DNA of 64,000 bases from Aureimonas sp. AU12 (GCF_001463705.1 NZ_BBWH01000043.1:124001-188000); one strand, 5' to 3'; positions 48,159 to 60,726 are shown, counted from the first letter of the stretch. The notes: a model not told the origin generated them from the sequence alone. Translations and numbers: made by a program.

Positions 48159-48527
48159 TCAGTCGCGGTAATTGGGGAAGGAAGCCACTTCGACGGCCGA
48201 GGTCGTCAGCGTCAGCCGGGCGCCGTCCGGCGTGAAGCGGTCGAGGGGGATCACCTTGGATCCCGTGAAGCCGGTGGTCGCGCCGTCGAAGTCCACCACG
48301 AGGGCGACCGGCGTGTTGGCGTCGCTTCCGAGCACTTCCTCGACTTCACCGAGTTCCACGCCGTCCCCGCTTTTGAGGACCTTGGCATCCTCGATGGCGT
48401 CGACGGTCTTGTTCCACGGCTGGAGGACGACGTTGTCGGCAACTTCGACGAGGGGGGCGTTCTGAGCCTGGGCAGCGGCGCCGGACAGGAGGACGGCAGT
48501 GGTCGCGGCGAGAAGCATGCGATGCAT
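48159..48527 (-). CDS. Exported PRC-barrel domain protein
   Basis: This 122-residue protein has a Sec signal peptide (HRMLLAATTAVLLSGAAAQA) and a PRC-barrel-like segment: EVLGSDANTPVALVVDFDG and KVIPLDRFTPDGARLTL. PRC-barrel proteins often bind RNA or photosynthetic or ribosome partners, but exported rhizobial versions have no known role. Its place between alaS and icd is monocistronic. Confidence 0.82.
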   Translation of the reverse strand: MHRMLLAATTAVLLSGAAAQAQNAPLVEVADNVVLQPWNKTVDAIEDAKVLKSGDGVELGEVEEVLGSDANTPVALVVDFDGATTGFTGSKVIPLDRFTPDGARLTLTTSAVEVASFPNYRD

Positions 48528-48607
48528 TCTAAGATCTCCGTATGGATTAATGAGCTCCTAACGAAAAATTTTCGGACGAGTTCCTCGACAAATTCGCGAT
48601 CCCAAGC

Positions 48608-48631
48608 GAAAAACCCGGCCGCAAGGCCGGG
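48608..48631 (-). terminator. Rho-independent terminator of icd
   Basis: On the minus strand, CCCGGCC-TTGC-GGCCGGG (48614-48631) is followed by TTTTT. It lies about 30 bases past the icd stop and has no counterpart T-run on the other side. Confidence 0.87.
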
Positions 48632-48661
48632 CGTCTTCGTCGTCGTCCAGGTTGCGGATGC

Positions 48662-49876
48662 TTATGCCGCCATCGCCTTCTGGAGGTTCTCGTCGATCTT
48701 GTCGAGGAAGCCGGTGGTCGAGAGCCAGGGCTGCTCCGGTCCGATGAGAAGCGCCAGGTCCTTGGTCATGTGACCGGCTTCGACGGTCTGGACGCAGACG
48801 GCTTCCAGCGTGTCGGCGAACTGCTTCAGCGCCTCGTTGTTGTCGAGCTTGGCGCGGTGGGCGAGGCCCCGGGTCCAGGCGAAGATGGAGGCGATCGAGT
48901 TCGTCGACGTCTCCTGGCCCTTCTGGTGCTGGCGGTAATGGCGGGTCACGGTGCCGTGCGCGGCTTCGGCTTCCACGGTCTGGCCGTCCGGCGTCATCAG
49001 CACCGAGGTCATCAGGCCGAGCGAGCCGAAGCCCTGCGCCACGATGTCGGACTGCACGTCGCCGTCGTAGTTCTTGCAGGCCCAGACATAACCACCCGAC
49101 CACTTGAGCGCCGACGCCACCATGTCGTCGATCAGGCGGTGTTCGTAGGTCAGCTTGCGCTTATCGAACTCGGCCTTGAACTCGGCGTCGAACACCTCCT
49201 GGAAGATGTCCTTGAAGCGGCCGTCATAGGCCTTGAGGATCGTGTTCTTGGTCGAAAGGTAGACCGGGTAGTTGCGCAGCAGGCCGTAGTTCAGCGAGGC
49301 GCGGGCGAACTCGCGGATCGAATCGTCGAGATTGTACATCGCCATCGCGACGCCGGCGGAAGGCGCCTGATAGACCTCGTGCTCGATGACCTCGCCGTCC
49401 TCGCCGACGAACTTGATCGTCAGCGTGCCCTTGCCGGGGAACTTGAAGTCGGTGGCGCGGTACTGATCGCCGAAGGCATGGCGTCCGACGATGATCGGCT
49501 GCGTCCAACCGGGCACGAGGCGCGGCACGTTCTGCATGATGATCGGCTCGCGGAAGATCACGCCGCCGAGGATGTTGCGGATCGTGCCGTTCGGCGACTT
49601 CCACATCTTCTTGAGCTTGAACTCCTCGACGCGCTGCTCGTCGGGGGTAATGGTGGCGCACTTCACGCCGACGCCGTGCTTCTTGATGGCGTGGGCGGAG
49701 TCGATCGTCACCTGGTCGCCGGTGGCGTCGCGGTTCTCGACCGAGAGGTCGTAATATTCGAGATCGATGTCGAGATAGGGGTGGATCAGCTTGTCCTTGA
49801 TCGCCTGCCAGATGATCCGGGTCATCTCGTCGCCGTCGAGCTCCACGACCGGATTGTCGACCTTGATCTTCGCCAT
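48662..49876 (-). CDS. icd: NADP-dependent isocitrate dehydrogenase
   Basis: This 404-residue enzyme oxidises isocitrate to 2-oxoglutarate in the TCA cycle. It is the eukaryote-like dimeric type: [21 protein letters not shown] at the N-terminus, [12 protein letters not shown] as substrate motif, and [23 protein letters not shown] near the cofactor site. Length is normal. It is convergent with the PRC-barrel gene's flank and divergent from trmJ, so it is a single-gene unit ending at the terminator at 48608. Confidence 0.97.
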   Translation of the reverse strand: MAKIKVDNPVVELDGDEMTRIIWQAIKDKLIHPYLDIDLEYYDLSVENRDATGDQVTIDSAHAIKKHGVGVKCATITPDEQRVEEFKLKKMWKSPNGTIRNILGGVIFREPIIMQNVPRLVPGWTQPIIVGRHAFGDQYRATDFKFPGKGTLTIKFVGEDGEVIEHEVYQAPSAGVAMAMYNLDDSIREFARASLNYGLLRNYPVYLSTKNTILKAYDGRFKDIFQEVFDAEFKAEFDKRKLTYEHRLIDDMVASALKWSGGYVWACKNYDGDVQSDIVAQGFGSLGLMTSVLMTPDGQTVEAEAAHGTVTRHYRQHQKGQETSTNSIASIFAWTRGLAHRAKLDNNEALKQFADTLEAVCVQTVEAGHMTKDLALLIGPEQPWLSTTGFLDKIDENLQKAMAA

Positions 49877-50103
49877 CGCTGATTTTCCCTTGGGAGACCG
49901 TCCCGCCGTCGGCGGCGACGTGTGTCGGAAGAAGGGGGCCGATCCGCCCCCCGCGCATGTTCCGCGCCTATAGCATTCGCACCGGGGAAGGCAAAGCGAC
50001 GTGCCGGTTTTCGGGCTGCCTTCGTCGCCGGGCCTTTGCGCAACGCCAAGCGCTCGTTTACTCAGCGAGCGAACGGATCTGGTTGAAGACGAAAGAGACC
50101 CCC

Positions 50104-50886
50104 TTGGCCGGCACGAACCGAAGCGACGAGAACCTGGCAGGCGGACCGGCGATCATCCTCGTGGAGCCGCAGCTCGGCGAAAATATCGGCATGGTGGCGC
50201 GCGCCATGGCCAATTTCGGCCTGAGCGACCTGCGTCTCGTCAACCCGCGCGACGGCTGGCCGAACGAGCGGGCGCGGGCGAGCGCTTCGCGTGCCGACCA
50301 CGTGATCGATGCCGTCCGACTGTTCGACAGCGTCGAGGCGGCGGCTGCCGACCTTCGCTATCTCTTGGCGACGACGGCCCGTCCCCGCTACTCGGTGAAG
50401 CCCGTGCGCGGGCCGGATTCTGCCGCGATGGAGCTGCGCCGGCGCTTCGAGACCGACCAGCCTTCTGGCATTCTCTTCGGGCGCGAGCGCTTCGGCCTCT
50501 CGAACGAGGAGGTCGATCTCGCCGACGAGATCGTGACCTTCCCGGTCAATCCCGCCTTCGCCTCGCTGAACATCGCGCAGGCGGTGCTTCTCATGAGCTA
50601 CGAGTGGATGAAGTCCGGGCTCGGCGAGAATGCCGCGCCCCGCTTCCAGGCCCCGGAAGTGTTGCAGGCCGGCAAGGACGATCTCTATCGCTTCTTCGAG
50701 CATCTGGAGGCGACGCTCGACGAGGCCGGCTACTTCTTCCCGCCGGCCAAGCGCGACACGATGGTCCACAACCTGCGCACCATGATGACGCGCGCGGGCT
50801 TCTCGGAGCCGGAACTGCGGACCCTGCGCGGCGTGTTGCGCACGCTGGAGCGTCGCCGGCGTCTCGACGAGGAGGCGGGCGCTTGA
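50104..50886 (+). CDS. trmJ: tRNA (cytidine/uridine-2'-O-)-methyltransferase TrmJ
   Basis: This SPOUT methyltransferase (260 residues from the start chosen) methylates the ribose at tRNA position 32. It has [44 protein letters not shown], the knot motif [15 protein letters not shown] and [15 protein letters not shown]. The start is uncertain: TTG 50104 is used because the conserved domain begins 13 codons later, with no good upstream ATG. The murI start overlaps its stop by 4 bases. Confidence 0.9.
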   Translation: MAGTNRSDENLAGGPAIILVEPQLGENIGMVARAMANFGLSDLRLVNPRDGWPNERARASASRADHVIDAVRLFDSVEAAAADLRYLLATTARPRYSVKPVRGPDSAAMELRRRFETDQPSGILFGRERFGLSNEEVDLADEIVTFPVNPAFASLNIAQAVLLMSYEWMKSGLGENAAPRFQAPEVLQAGKDDLYRFFEHLEATLDEAGYFFPPAKRDTMVHNLRTMMTRAGFSEPELRTLRGVLRTLERRRRLDEEAGA

Positions 50887-51662
50887 AGGAGCCGCCGGTC
50901 CTCGTCTTCGACAGCGGCATCGGCGGGCTCTCGGTCTTGCGGGAGCTTCGTGTCGTCATGCCGGACCGTCGCTTCGTCTATGTCGCCGACGACGCGGGCT
51001 TTCCCTATGGCAACTGGGAGGAGGCCGCGCTGGTCCGCCACATCGGCGATCTCTTCGCCACGCTGATCGAGACGCACCGGCCGCAACTCGCGGTCATCGC
51101 CTGCAATACGGCCTCGACGCTGGTGCTGCCGAGCCTGCGCACGCGCTTCACGATCCCCTTCGTCGGCACCGTTCCGGCGGTGAAGCCGGCGGCTGAGCGT
51201 TCGCGCTCGAAGCTCGTCAGCGTTCTCGCCACGCCCGGCACCGTGAAGCGCGACTATACGCGATCGCTCATCGCCGAGTTCGCACGCGACTGCGAGGTGC
51301 AGCTCGTTGGATCGGTGCGGCTGGCGACGATGGCGGAGGCGCATGTCCGGGGCGAGCGCGTCGGCCTCGACGAGGTGGAGGCGGAGATCGCGCCGTGCTT
51401 TCGCGAGCGCGACGGACGGCGCACCGATATCGTGGCGCTGGCCTGCACGCACTATCCGTTCCTCGCGAACGCCTTTCGCAAGGTGGCGCCCTGGCCGGTG
51501 GACTGGCTGGACCCCGCCGAGGCCATCGCCCGGCAGGCGTCGCGCTTCCTGCCGGACCGCCCGTCTTCGCTGCCCGAGGGCTTCGATCTCGCCGTATTCA
51601 CCGCCGGCGAGATCGATTACGCGACACGCCGCGTGATCCATGGTTTCGGCCTGCACACCTGA
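50883..51662 (+). CDS. murI: Glutamate racemase
   Basis: This 259-residue racemase makes D-glutamate for peptidoglycan. Catalytic cysteines are Cys74 (IACNTAST) and Cys188 (ACTHYPFL), with [10 protein letters not shown] at residues 10-19. The start is TTG 50883, overlapping the trmJ stop in TTGA, so the two genes are coupled. Length and motifs are normal. It is convergent with the exported protein gene at 51666. Confidence 0.95.
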   Translation: MKEPPVLVFDSGIGGLSVLRELRVVMPDRRFVYVADDAGFPYGNWEEAALVRHIGDLFATLIETHRPQLAVIACNTASTLVLPSLRTRFTIPFVGTVPAVKPAAERSRSKLVSVLATPGTVKRDYTRSLIAEFARDCEVQLVGSVRLATMAEAHVRGERVGLDEVEAEIAPCFRERDGRRTDIVALACTHYPFLANAFRKVAPWPVDWLDPAEAIARQASRFLPDRPSSLPEGFDLAVFTAGEIDYATRRVIHGFGLHT

Positions 51663-51665
51663 GTG

Positions 51666-52184
51666 TCAGCCCTTGGACAGCGTGACGTCCGAGGTCTTCT
51701 TCGGCGCGCCGTCCACCTGATCGGTGACCGCCAGCGTGAACCGCCCGCCGCCGGCATTGGTGATCCGCATGACGGCGTTGCGGTCTCCATGCACCGGCGT
51801 CGGATACGTGAGGTCGAGCGTCAGCGTGTTGCCATTGAGGCGCCCGTTCGACAACTGGGCCGGCCCACGGCTGGACCCCGTATAGGTCCCGGCGAAGCGG
51901 TTCGTGGCGCGGTCGAAGCGAATGTCGGCGCCGATCTTGCGGGTCACGATGATCGCCGCCCGGCACGAGCCGGCGATCGTCAGTGCGTTCGTCGAGGGTC
52001 TGGTACCGTTGACGCTGCAACTCACCGAGCGAGGCGAGGTGTCCTGCTCGCGCTGGACGAAGCCCTTGCCGGCGAAGCGTCCCTCGAACCGATCGAGAAA
52101 GCTGGCGTCGGCGAGCGCAGGGGTGGCCGAGAGAACGGCGACGGCGGCCAGGACCGCGCGAAGGGACGGGATCGAGTGGGTCAT
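51666..52184 (-). CDS. Hypothetical exported protein (same small family as the gene at 32784)
   Basis: This 172-residue protein has a Sec signal peptide (HSIPSLRAVLAAVAVLSATPALADA). The mature part begins FLDRFEGRFAGKGF, has Cys in SVSCSVNG and AGSCRAAI, then FAGTYTGSS and LNGNTLTLDL. The same order of features is seen in the protein at 32784, so the two are probably distant paralogues. The fold is probably beta. No function is known. It stops 3 bases from the murI stop. Confidence 0.75.
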   Translation of the reverse strand: MTHSIPSLRAVLAAVAVLSATPALADASFLDRFEGRFAGKGFVQREQDTSPRSVSCSVNGTRPSTNALTIAGSCRAAIIVTRKIGADIRFDRATNRFAGTYTGSSRGPAQLSNGRLNGNTLTLDLTYPTPVHGDRNAVMRITNAGGGRFTLAVTDQVDGAPKKTSDVTLSKG

Positions 52185-52311
52185 GGGACGGACCTTCCGG
52201 GCTTTTTAAGCCGCCACGGCGGCAGGACGGCCCTTGGGCCGGTCATGTCGAAAGGGAACGGTTGGGCCCGTATTCCGTTCGTTGACTGAACAAGACTTGA
52301 ACGGGCGTCCC

Positions 52312-52470
52312 ATGGATCTGATCAAAATCATCTTCGCCATCCTCCTCCCGCCGCTCGGCGTCTTCATGGAGGTCGGCATCGGCAAGCACTTCTGGATCAA
52401 CATCGTGCTCACGCTCTTCGGCTACATTCCGGGCATCGTGCATGCGATCTGGGTGATCGCCCGCCGTTGA
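52312..52470 (+). CDS. YqaE/Pmp3-family membrane peptide
   Basis: This 52-residue protein has two helices around the hallmark LLPPLGVFMEVGIGKHFWINIVLTLFGYIPGIVHAIWV. Pmp3/UPF0057 proteins are small stress-linked membrane peptides in plants, fungi and bacteria. It is below the usual length threshold for gene calls, but family match and a downstream terminator support it. ATG 52312 is the only start. Confidence 0.9.
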   Translation: MDLIKIIFAILLPPLGVFMEVGIGKHFWINIVLTLFGYIPGIVHAIWVIARR

Positions 52471-52514
52471 TCCATGGTTGACTCGACGGCTTCCCAGTCT
52501 TAGGAACTGCGCAT

Positions 52515-52542
52515 CGGCGGGACGAAAGTCCCGCCGGTTTTT
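52515..52542 (+). terminator. Rho-independent terminator after the Pmp3-type gene
   Basis: The stem CGGCGGGAC / GTCCCGCCG (52515-52523 and 52528-52536) with a GAAA tetraloop is followed by GTTTTTA. It lies 45 bases past the small gene and ahead of rpsD. Confidence 0.88.
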
Positions 52543-52673
52543 ACGTGTCCCGTGAGCTGCCGCAACTGGTGTGGCCGCTCTGTCGGCCGCTTCCTCGAAG
52601 GAGGCGGGCAAAGGAGGGCGCGTTTCCTGGCCGGGCGGATCATCCGGCGACGGCCTCATTCTTAGGAAATGCG

Positions 52674-53291
52674 ATGAGCAAGCGCGAAGCTTCCAAGTAC
52701 AAACTCGATCGCCGCATGGGCGAGAACATCTGGGGTCGTCCGAAGTCCCCGGTGAACCGTCGCCAGTACGGCCCCGGCCAGCACGGACAGCGCCGCAAGG
52801 GCAAGATGTCCGACTTCGGCACGCAGCTGCGCGCCAAGCAGAAGCTGAAGGGCTACTACGGCGACATCTCCGAGAAGCAGTTCCGCAAGACCTACGAGGA
52901 AGCCGCCCGTCGTCGTGGCGACACCTCGGAGAACCTGATCGGCCTGCTCGAGTCGCGTCTCGATGCGCTCGTCTACCGCGCCAAGCTCGTTCCCACGATC
53001 TTCGCGGCCCGTCAGTTCGTCAACCACGGCCATGTCAACGTCAACGGCGTGCGCACGAACATCGGCTCCTACATCTGCAAGCAGGGCGACGTCATCGAGG
53101 TTCGCCCGAAGTCGAAGCAGCTGACGATCGTCATCGAGGCGACCCAGCTCGCCGAGCGCGACGTGCCGGACTACCTGTCGGTCGATCACTCCAAGATGGT
53201 CGTGAACTACCAGCGCGTTCCCGGCCTGCATGACGTGCCGTATCCGGTCGTCATGGAGCCGAACCTCGTGGTCGAGTTCTACTCGCGCTGA
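52674..53291 (+). CDS. rpsD: 30S ribosomal protein S4
   Basis: This 205-residue S4 protein binds 16S rRNA early in small-subunit assembly. It has [19 protein letters not shown], then [21 protein letters not shown] and the S4 RNA-binding domain [35 protein letters not shown] is 7 bases ahead of ATG 52674. Here rpsD stands alone, near murI, rather than in the alpha operon, as usual for Hyphomicrobiales. A terminator follows. Confidence 0.97.
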   Translation: MSKREASKYKLDRRMGENIWGRPKSPVNRRQYGPGQHGQRRKGKMSDFGTQLRAKQKLKGYYGDISEKQFRKTYEEAARRRGDTSENLIGLLESRLDALVYRAKLVPTIFAARQFVNHGHVNVNGVRTNIGSYICKQGDVIEVRPKSKQLTIVIEATQLAERDVPDYLSVDHSKMVVNYQRVPGLHDVPYPVVMEPNLVVEFYSR

Positions 53292-53321
53292 TCGGCAGCC
53301 GCCGCATCGCAACGCTTTTCG

Positions 53322-53350
53322 AAAGGCCGCCTCCGGGCGGCCTTTTGTTT
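53322..53350 (+). terminator. Rho-independent terminator after rpsD
   Basis: The stem AAAGGCCGCC / GGCGGCCTTT (53322-53331 and 53336-53345) with loop TCCG is followed by TGTTTT. It lies about 30 bases past the rpsD stop, before ttcA. Confidence 0.88.
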
Positions 53351-53397
53351 TGGGCACGGCCTTGGTACTGCGGTCGCGTCCCACCGGGAGGTCCGCC

Positions 53398-54285
53398 ATG
53401 CTCCATGTCATCGACGATCGCGATCGCGAGGAGCCCGCGGGTTCGAGCGACAGCGCCGGCGAAGGCGCCCATCCGCTGTTTCGCGAGGTTCCCGACAGCG
53501 TCTCCTTCCGCAAGCTGCGCAAGCGCCTGCTGCGCGAGATCCGCGAGACGCTCGACTCTCACGCGATGGTGCGGCCGGGTGCGCGCTGGCTCGTCGGCAT
53601 CTCGGGCGGCAAGGACTCCTACGCGCTGCTGGCCCTCCTGCACGACCTGCAATGGCGCGGCCTGCTGCCGGTCGATCTGCTTGCCTGCAACCTGGACCAG
53701 GGTCAGCCGAACTTCCCCAAGCACGTTCTGCCGGACTTCCTCACGCGCTACGGCATCGCCCACCGCATCGAGTATCGCGACACCTATTCGGTGGTGAAGG
53801 AGAAGGTGCCGGCGGGCGGCACCTACTGCTCGCTCTGCTCGCGGCTGCGGCGCGGCAACCTCTATCGCATCGCGCGCGAGGAGGGCTGCGAGGCGCTGGT
53901 GCTCGGCCATCACCGCGACGACAGCCTCGAGACCTTTTTCCTCAACATGTTCCACGGCGGCAAGCTCTCGGCGATGCCGGCCAAGCTTCTCAACGACGAG
54001 GGCGATCTCCTGGTCCTGCGGCCGCTGATCCGGTCCGGCGAGGACGACATCGCGCGGTTCTCGGCGGCGATGCGCTTTCCCATCATCCCGTGCGACCTTT
54101 GCGGCAGTCAGGATGGTCTGCAGCGCAACGCGATGAAGGCGTTCCTCGGCGATCTCGAAACGCGCTTTCCCGGCCGCAAGGAGACGATCGCACGCGCCCT
54201 CTCGCAGGTTCGGCCGAGCCATCTCCTCGACACCTCGCTCTTCGACTTCGCCAATCTCCAGCCGAAAACGGATCCCGCCTCGTGA
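53398..54285 (+). CDS. ttcA: tRNA 2-thiocytidine(32) synthetase TtcA
   Basis: This 295-residue PP-loop enzyme thiolates cytidine 32 in tRNA. It has SGGKDS (69-74), [14 protein letters not shown] (Cys144 and Cys147) and a third-Cys region in [13 protein letters not shown], the iron-sulfur cluster ligands. GGGAGG lies 8 bases before ATG 53398. Its stop overlaps the next gene's GTG by 4 bases (GTGA). Length is normal. TrmJ, which modifies the same tRNA position, is encoded 3 kb upstream. Confidence 0.93.
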   Translation: MLHVIDDRDREEPAGSSDSAGEGAHPLFREVPDSVSFRKLRKRLLREIRETLDSHAMVRPGARWLVGISGGKDSYALLALLHDLQWRGLLPVDLLACNLDQGQPNFPKHVLPDFLTRYGIAHRIEYRDTYSVVKEKVPAGGTYCSLCSRLRRGNLYRIAREEGCEALVLGHHRDDSLETFFLNMFHGGKLSAMPAKLLNDEGDLLVLRPLIRSGEDDIARFSAAMRFPIIPCDLCGSQDGLQRNAMKAFLGDLETRFPGRKETIARALSQVRPSHLLDTSLFDFANLQPKTDPAS

Positions 54286-55106
54286 CCTTCGACATCGACA
54301 CTCTCGCCACGATCCTGCGCGACGCCGCCGCCGCCGAGGTCATGCCGCGATTCCGCCGCCTCGGTGAAGGCGACATCCGCGAGAAGACCTCGGCGGTGGA
54401 TCTGGTGACGGAGGCCGACGAGGCGGCCGAGCGCTTCATCCGGGATGCCTGCGCCGGAGCGTTTCCCGACGCGCTCTTCGTCGGCGAGGAGGGCGTCGCG
54501 GCCGATCCCGCGCTGCTGGCCCGCATCGGCTCGTCGGACTTGACGATCGTTGTCGACCCGATCGACGGCACCGCCAACTTCGCCGCCGGGGCGCCGCTCT
54601 TCGGCGTCATGGCGGCCGTCGTGTCGCGCGGCGAGACGATCGGCGGCATCATCTACGATCCGCTGGGCGACGACTTCATGATCGCCGAGAAGGGGGCGGG
54701 GTCCTTCCTCGTGCGCCCGGACGGCGAGCGTGTGAGACTGTCGGTTCGCCCGGCGGCACCCGTCGAGGAGATGATCGGCGTGGCGTCGTCGAGCTTCCTG
54801 CCGCGCGAGGAACGGCGCCGGCTGCTGAACGAACTCGCCAACATCCGCATCTTCGCCAACTACCGCACGGCCGCGCACGAGTACCGGCTGATGGCTTCGG
54901 GCCACCTGCATTTCCAGTTCTATCTCAAGCTCATGCCGTGGGATCATCTCGCCGGCACGTTGCTCGTGCAGGAGGCCGGCGGCGTCGTGCGCCGCTTCGA
55001 CGGCAGCGACTACAAGCCGACCGACATCGACGGAGGCTTGATCACCGCACCGGACGAGGCGAGCTGGAAGGCCGTTCGCGCGCTCGTGGCACCCGCCATC
55101 GGCTGA
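54282..55106 (+). CDS. Inositol monophosphatase family protein
   Basis: This 274-residue Mg-dependent phosphatase has GEEG (catalytic Glu), [12 protein letters not shown] and [15 protein letters not shown], the metal-binding set of the IMPase/SuhB/CysQ family. It starts at GTG 54282, translationally coupled to ttcA. Substrate may be inositol phosphate, a histidinol phosphate or another sugar phosphate; not decided by sequence. Length is normal. Confidence 0.88.
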   Translation: MTFDIDTLATILRDAAAAEVMPRFRRLGEGDIREKTSAVDLVTEADEAAERFIRDACAGAFPDALFVGEEGVAADPALLARIGSSDLTIVVDPIDGTANFAAGAPLFGVMAAVVSRGETIGGIIYDPLGDDFMIAEKGAGSFLVRPDGERVRLSVRPAAPVEEMIGVASSSFLPREERRRLLNELANIRIFANYRTAAHEYRLMASGHLHFQFYLKLMPWDHLAGTLLVQEAGGVVRRFDGSDYKPTDIDGGLITAPDEASWKAVRALVAPAIG

Positions 55107-55131
55107 CGTCGTAACCTGATCGCCGCCGGCC

Positions 55132-56409
55132 CTATTCGGCAGGGCTGGCGGCGATTCGATCCTTGGCATGAAGGTGCGATGCCTTCGCGTCCCGGCTGAA
55201 CAGCGTGCCGCCTTCGGCGACGAGCACGCAGACCAGCGCGCCGGCCGACAGGACCACGTAGCCGCAAAGCAGCGGGATCACCGTGCCGTCGTAGAAGTAG
55301 CCGATGGCCGCGCCAAGAATCCCGCCGCCGAAGGTCTGCATGAAGCCGAGCACCGACGAGGCCGTTCCCGCGACGTGGCCGAGCGGGTCCATCGCCAGCG
55401 CATTGAAGTTCGTGCCGATAAAGCCGAACATGCAGAAGGTCAGGATTGTCAGCGGCAGGAAGACGGCGAAGGGCGGTACGCCGCCTGAAGCCAGCGCGAT
55501 CGCCAGATGGATCGAGCTGAACGCGAGGAACAGGCACAGCGCCCCGTGCGAGAGCCGGCGCATGCCAAAGCGCTCGACCAGCCGCGAATTGCTGAACGAG
55601 GCGATCGCCATGAAGATCGCGCCGGCCGAGAAGTAGAGCGTGAAGGCCGGTCCGAGATCGTAGACGTGGCCGTAGATCTGCTCGGCCTGATTGATGAAGG
55701 CGAAGAGCACGCCGAAGATCAGGGCGGTGGACATCGTGTAGGCGAAGGCGCGTCGGTTGGTCAGTACGATGCGGAATGCATCGGTCACGCGCTTGGCCGT
55801 CAGCGGTAGGCGATCTTCCGGGTGCTGCGTCTCGGGCAGGCGGAAATAGGCCCAGACCGTGATGAGGCTGCCGAACACCGCAATGGCGATGAAGATCTCG
55901 CGCCAGTTGCCGAACAGAAGGATGACCTGACCGATGTTCGGGGCGACGACCGGGATCGCCATGAAGATCATCATGACCAGCGACATGACGCTTGCCATCC
56001 GTGCACCGCCGAAGCAGTCGCGCACCACCGACACCGCGATGACGCGCGTCGCGGCCGCGCCGATGCCTTGAACGAGGCGCCAGAACAGGAGCACGCCGAA
56101 GGTCGGGGAGAAGATCGCGGCAATCGAGGCAAGGACATAGACACCGAGGCCGAAAAGCAGCACGGGCCTACGCCCGAAGCGATCCGATAGCGTGCCGTAG
56201 GCGATCTGCGCGACGCCGAAGCCCAGCACGTAGGACGAAATCACGAACTGCGCCTGGTTGGGATTGGCGAGTTCGAGCGAGCGGCTGATGTTGGTCAGCG
56301 CGGGAATGAAGATGTCGATCGCGGCGGCGTTCAGCGCCATCAGGCATGCGATGAGAGTGACGAGTTCCCAATAGGGGATCCCTCGCGTCTGGGCGTGCGC
56401 GTTCGACAT
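55132..56409 (-). CDS. MFS multidrug efflux transporter (Bcr/CflA family)
   Basis: This 425-residue transporter has about 12 helices. The Bcr/CflA start is NAAAIDIFIPALTNISRSL, with the MFS motif A in YGTLSDRFGRRPVLLFG and GIGAAATRVIAVSVVRDCFGG after it. It probably exports small toxic compounds. ATG 56409 is preferred because the leader before it is unconserved. It is on the same strand as grxD, separated by a strong hairpin terminator (56510-56546). Confidence 0.9.
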   Translation of the reverse strand: MSNAHAQTRGIPYWELVTLIACLMALNAAAIDIFIPALTNISRSLELANPNQAQFVISSYVLGFGVAQIAYGTLSDRFGRRPVLLFGLGVYVLASIAAIFSPTFGVLLFWRLVQGIGAAATRVIAVSVVRDCFGGARMASVMSLVMMIFMAIPVVAPNIGQVILLFGNWREIFIAIAVFGSLITVWAYFRLPETQHPEDRLPLTAKRVTDAFRIVLTNRRAFAYTMSTALIFGVLFAFINQAEQIYGHVYDLGPAFTLYFSAGAIFMAIASFSNSRLVERFGMRRLSHGALCLFLAFSSIHLAIALASGGVPPFAVFLPLTILTFCMFGFIGTNFNALAMDPLGHVAGTASSVLGFMQTFGGGILGAAIGYFYDGTVIPLLCGYVVLSAGALVCVLVAEGGTLFSRDAKASHLHAKDRIAASPAE

Positions 56410-56509
56410 CTGTCTGGTCTTTCCGATGGTGTGCCCCTCTCTACCCCCGATCGGGAGAAAAGCAAGGCGCCCTGACGATGATGGGCGTCGGGGTAGATGC
56501 AGCCACAAC

Positions 56510-56546
56510 GACGAAAGCCCGCTCGGGTTTCGAGCGGGCTTTCGTC
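56510..56546. terminator. Perfect 16-bp hairpin terminator
   Basis: GACGAAAGCCCGCTCG and its exact complement (56510-56525 and 56531-56546) enclose the loop GGTTT. On the minus strand the right arm ends in a T-rich TTTCGTC segment. It lies 22 bases past the grxD stop. Confidence 0.8.
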
Positions 56547-56567
56547 ATCGAATACGATGCAACGTGG

Positions 56568-56912
56568 TCAGGCGACGGGAGCGGCAGCCTTGGCGCCGAC
56601 GCCCTTGTCGGCGAAGAAGTCCTGCAACTCGCCGGCCTGGAACATCTCGCGCAGGATATCGCAGCCGCCGACGAACTCGCCCTTGACGTAGACCTGCGGG
56701 ATCGTCGGCCAGGAACCGTATTCCTTGATGCCCGTGCGAAGGTCGTCGGAGGACAGGACATTGACGCCCTTGTAGTCGACGCCGAGGTGATTGAGGATCT
56801 GGACGACCTGTCCGGAGAAGCCGCACTGCGGGAAGTCCGGCGTGCCCTTCATGAAGACGACCACGTCGTTCGTCTTCACCTCGTTGTCGATCCAGTCAAT
56901 GATTCCGCTCAT
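56568..56912 (-). CDS. grxD: Monothiol glutaredoxin Grx4 type
   Basis: This 114-residue glutaredoxin has the CGFS active site at Cys30 ([11 protein letters not shown]), [19 protein letters not shown] and a typical length. CGFS glutaredoxins carry and transfer [2Fe-2S] clusters. It is 106 bases downstream of bolA, its usual partner in cluster handling, in the same operon. Confidence 0.95.
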   Translation of the reverse strand: MSGIIDWIDNEVKTNDVVVFMKGTPDFPQCGFSGQVVQILNHLGVDYKGVNVLSSDDLRTGIKEYGSWPTIPQVYVKGEFVGGCDILREMFQAGELQDFFADKGVGAKAAAPVA

Positions 56913-57018
56913 GCGATCCGTTCCCGTGGGTCAGCGTCGGCCGGGCGACGCGAAGTCTCGATCTGTCGTCTGCGGCGGCAATCCCGGGGGAAGACACGCC
57001 TATCGTGATGCGAAGATA

Positions 57019-57252
57019 TTACTTCGGTGCGCTGGTTTGAAGGGCCAGCGCGTGCAGCACGCCACCCATGTTGCCCTGCAGGGCCTGATAGACCATCTGG
57101 TGCTGCTGGACACGCGACTTTCCCCGGAAGCTCTCGGCCACCACCTCGGCGGCGTAATGGTCTCCGTCGCCCGCGAGATCACGGATCGTCACGGTGGCGT
57201 CGGGGATGGCGTGCCGGATCATCGTCTCGATGTCATGGGCGTTCATCGGCAT
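57019..57252 (-). CDS. bolA: BolA family iron-sulfur partner protein
   Basis: This 77-residue BolA-like protein has AESFRGKSRVQQHQMVYQAL, the class hallmark with the conserved His, and a short N-terminal region. BolA proteins pair with CGFS glutaredoxins to regulate or deliver clusters; grxD follows. ATG 57252 has GGAG 7 bases ahead, so the longer frame from 57333 is not needed. Confidence 0.92.
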   Translation of the reverse strand: MPMNAHDIETMIRHAIPDATVTIRDLAGDGDHYAAEVVAESFRGKSRVQQHQMVYQALQGNMGGVLHALALQTSAPK

Positions 57253-57354
57253 GGGTCGTCTCCTGCACCGGAGCCGGATGGTCGAATCCGGCCCTTTGGC
57301 GTTGAGGATAGGGGCTTTGGAAACGGGTCGCAATCGACCCGGCGTCCCGTCGCT

Positions 57355-59571
<2,217 letters not shown>

Positions 59572-59638
59572 GGCGACCCTCTTTCCGACTGGGGTGTAAC
59601 GGTCTGGTCTATAGGAGGGAATCATCCCGCCCGAAAGA

Positions 59639-60109
59639 TCAACGAAGCGAAATCCAGTCGATCCGGGGATCGCGGCACGGCATCGTCGCTGCGCTCGTTC
59701 GCTCGATGAGAACGTCGTCGCCTGCCTGCGGGATGAAATCTTCTGCGATGCGGCGCTGCAGGGTGAACAGCGTGTGGTCGTATCCACCCTTTACGGCGGC
59801 GCGAACGCAAAGGCGGTAGCCGTCGCCGGCGGACGGCAGGAAAGCGGCGCTCCGCTCCAGCGGACGGCCGCGATAGATCGTAGCTGCCGTCTGCCTGAGA
59901 TAGCGCAGCTCGATTGCGCTGGGCGCCGCGGTGGTCAGGCCGGTGGCGGGCCGGGTGGTGGAGGACGTCGGTCCGTCGCGGACGGGCGCGGCGCAGCCAC
60001 TGGTCAGACCGAGGCCGCAGGCCAGCAGAACGCCGCCCGCAAGGCTCGACCCGCCTCGAGCGAACGCTGCCGGACGACGCTCGGCCGCCTCCGCCGCAAT
60101 CACCGGCAC
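59639..60109 (-). CDS. Hypothetical envelope protein within the purine operon
   Basis: This 156-residue protein has an Ala-rich leader and a hydrophobic stretch ([23 protein letters not shown]); Cys39 could be a lipoprotein cysteine, although the lipobox is imperfect. The mature part has [35 protein letters not shown] and DWISLR. No family is recognised. Its start overlaps the previous gene's stop by 10 bases, so it is co-translated with the membrane protein at 60100. Confidence 0.65.
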   Translation of the reverse strand: MPVIAAEAAERRPAAFARGGSSLAGGVLLACGLGLTSGCAAPVRDGPTSSTTRPATGLTTAAPSAIELRYLRQTAATIYRGRPLERSAAFLPSAGDGYRLCVRAAVKGGYDHTLFTLQRRIAEDFIPQAGDDVLIERTSAATMPCRDPRIDWISLR

Positions 60110-60726
60110 ATTCCGCGTCGGATCGGCGCCGAGGCGTCGGTCAACTGGCAGGAATGTCTGAGGACCCAGAGGCCGATCAGGGCGAGATAGAGGTAAGCGC
60201 AGAGTTCGAGCATCTCCTCCACGCCAACCTCATGCAGATGCTCGGCCAGTTGTGCGCCCCCAAGGATCGCCACGACCCAGACGACCGGCCAGATCCAACG
60301 ATGTTCGCTGATCACCAGATAGGCGGATTTTCGCATGGGGACGAAGCGCTTGGCCACCAGCATCAGGGTCAGCACCACTGCGATCAGGATGTAGGCGACC
60401 AGCTTTCCCGAGGCGGGAAGGCAGGCGTCGGCGGTGGAGTAGATGCTGCCGCAGCGCGGGGTCTCTCGAACGATCATCAGGGCGATGACCACCATGACGC
60501 CGATGCAGGTGAGGGCATGGCCGCGCGTCAGATTGATAGCCGCGAGCGAAAACGGAACGATCGCGATCGCCAGGAACAGGCACTCGACCGTCTCGATTGG
60601 CCCGTTCTCTGCGAAGAACTGCAGCGCGGACGGTCGCTCGCCCAATTCGAGGCCAAGCAGGGTGAAGCCGGCCGCCATGAGAAGAGCGAGGACGGTCCAC
60701 GCGAGAACCGCGGGATGGCGGGCCAT
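60100..60726 (-). CDS. Hypothetical multi-pass membrane protein within the purine operon
   Basis: This 208-residue protein starts MARHPAVLAWTVLALLMAAG and has about five to six helices, including VECLFLAIAIVPFSLAAINL, KLVAYILIAVVLTLMLVAKRF and WPVVWVVAILGGAQLAEHL. It has no family I recognise. It ends at 60100 inside the start of the next gene. It lies 11 bases after the lipoprotein gene at 60738. The longer upstream frame reading to 61236 runs across that gene and is not used. Confidence 0.72.
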   Translation of the reverse strand: MARHPAVLAWTVLALLMAAGFTLLGLELGERPSALQFFAENGPIETVECLFLAIAIVPFSLAAINLTRGHALTCIGVMVVIALMIVRETPRCGSIYSTADACLPASGKLVAYILIAVVLTLMLVAKRFVPMRKSAYLVISEHRWIWPVVWVVAILGGAQLAEHLHEVGVEEMLELCAYLYLALIGLWVLRHSCQLTDASAPIRRGMCR

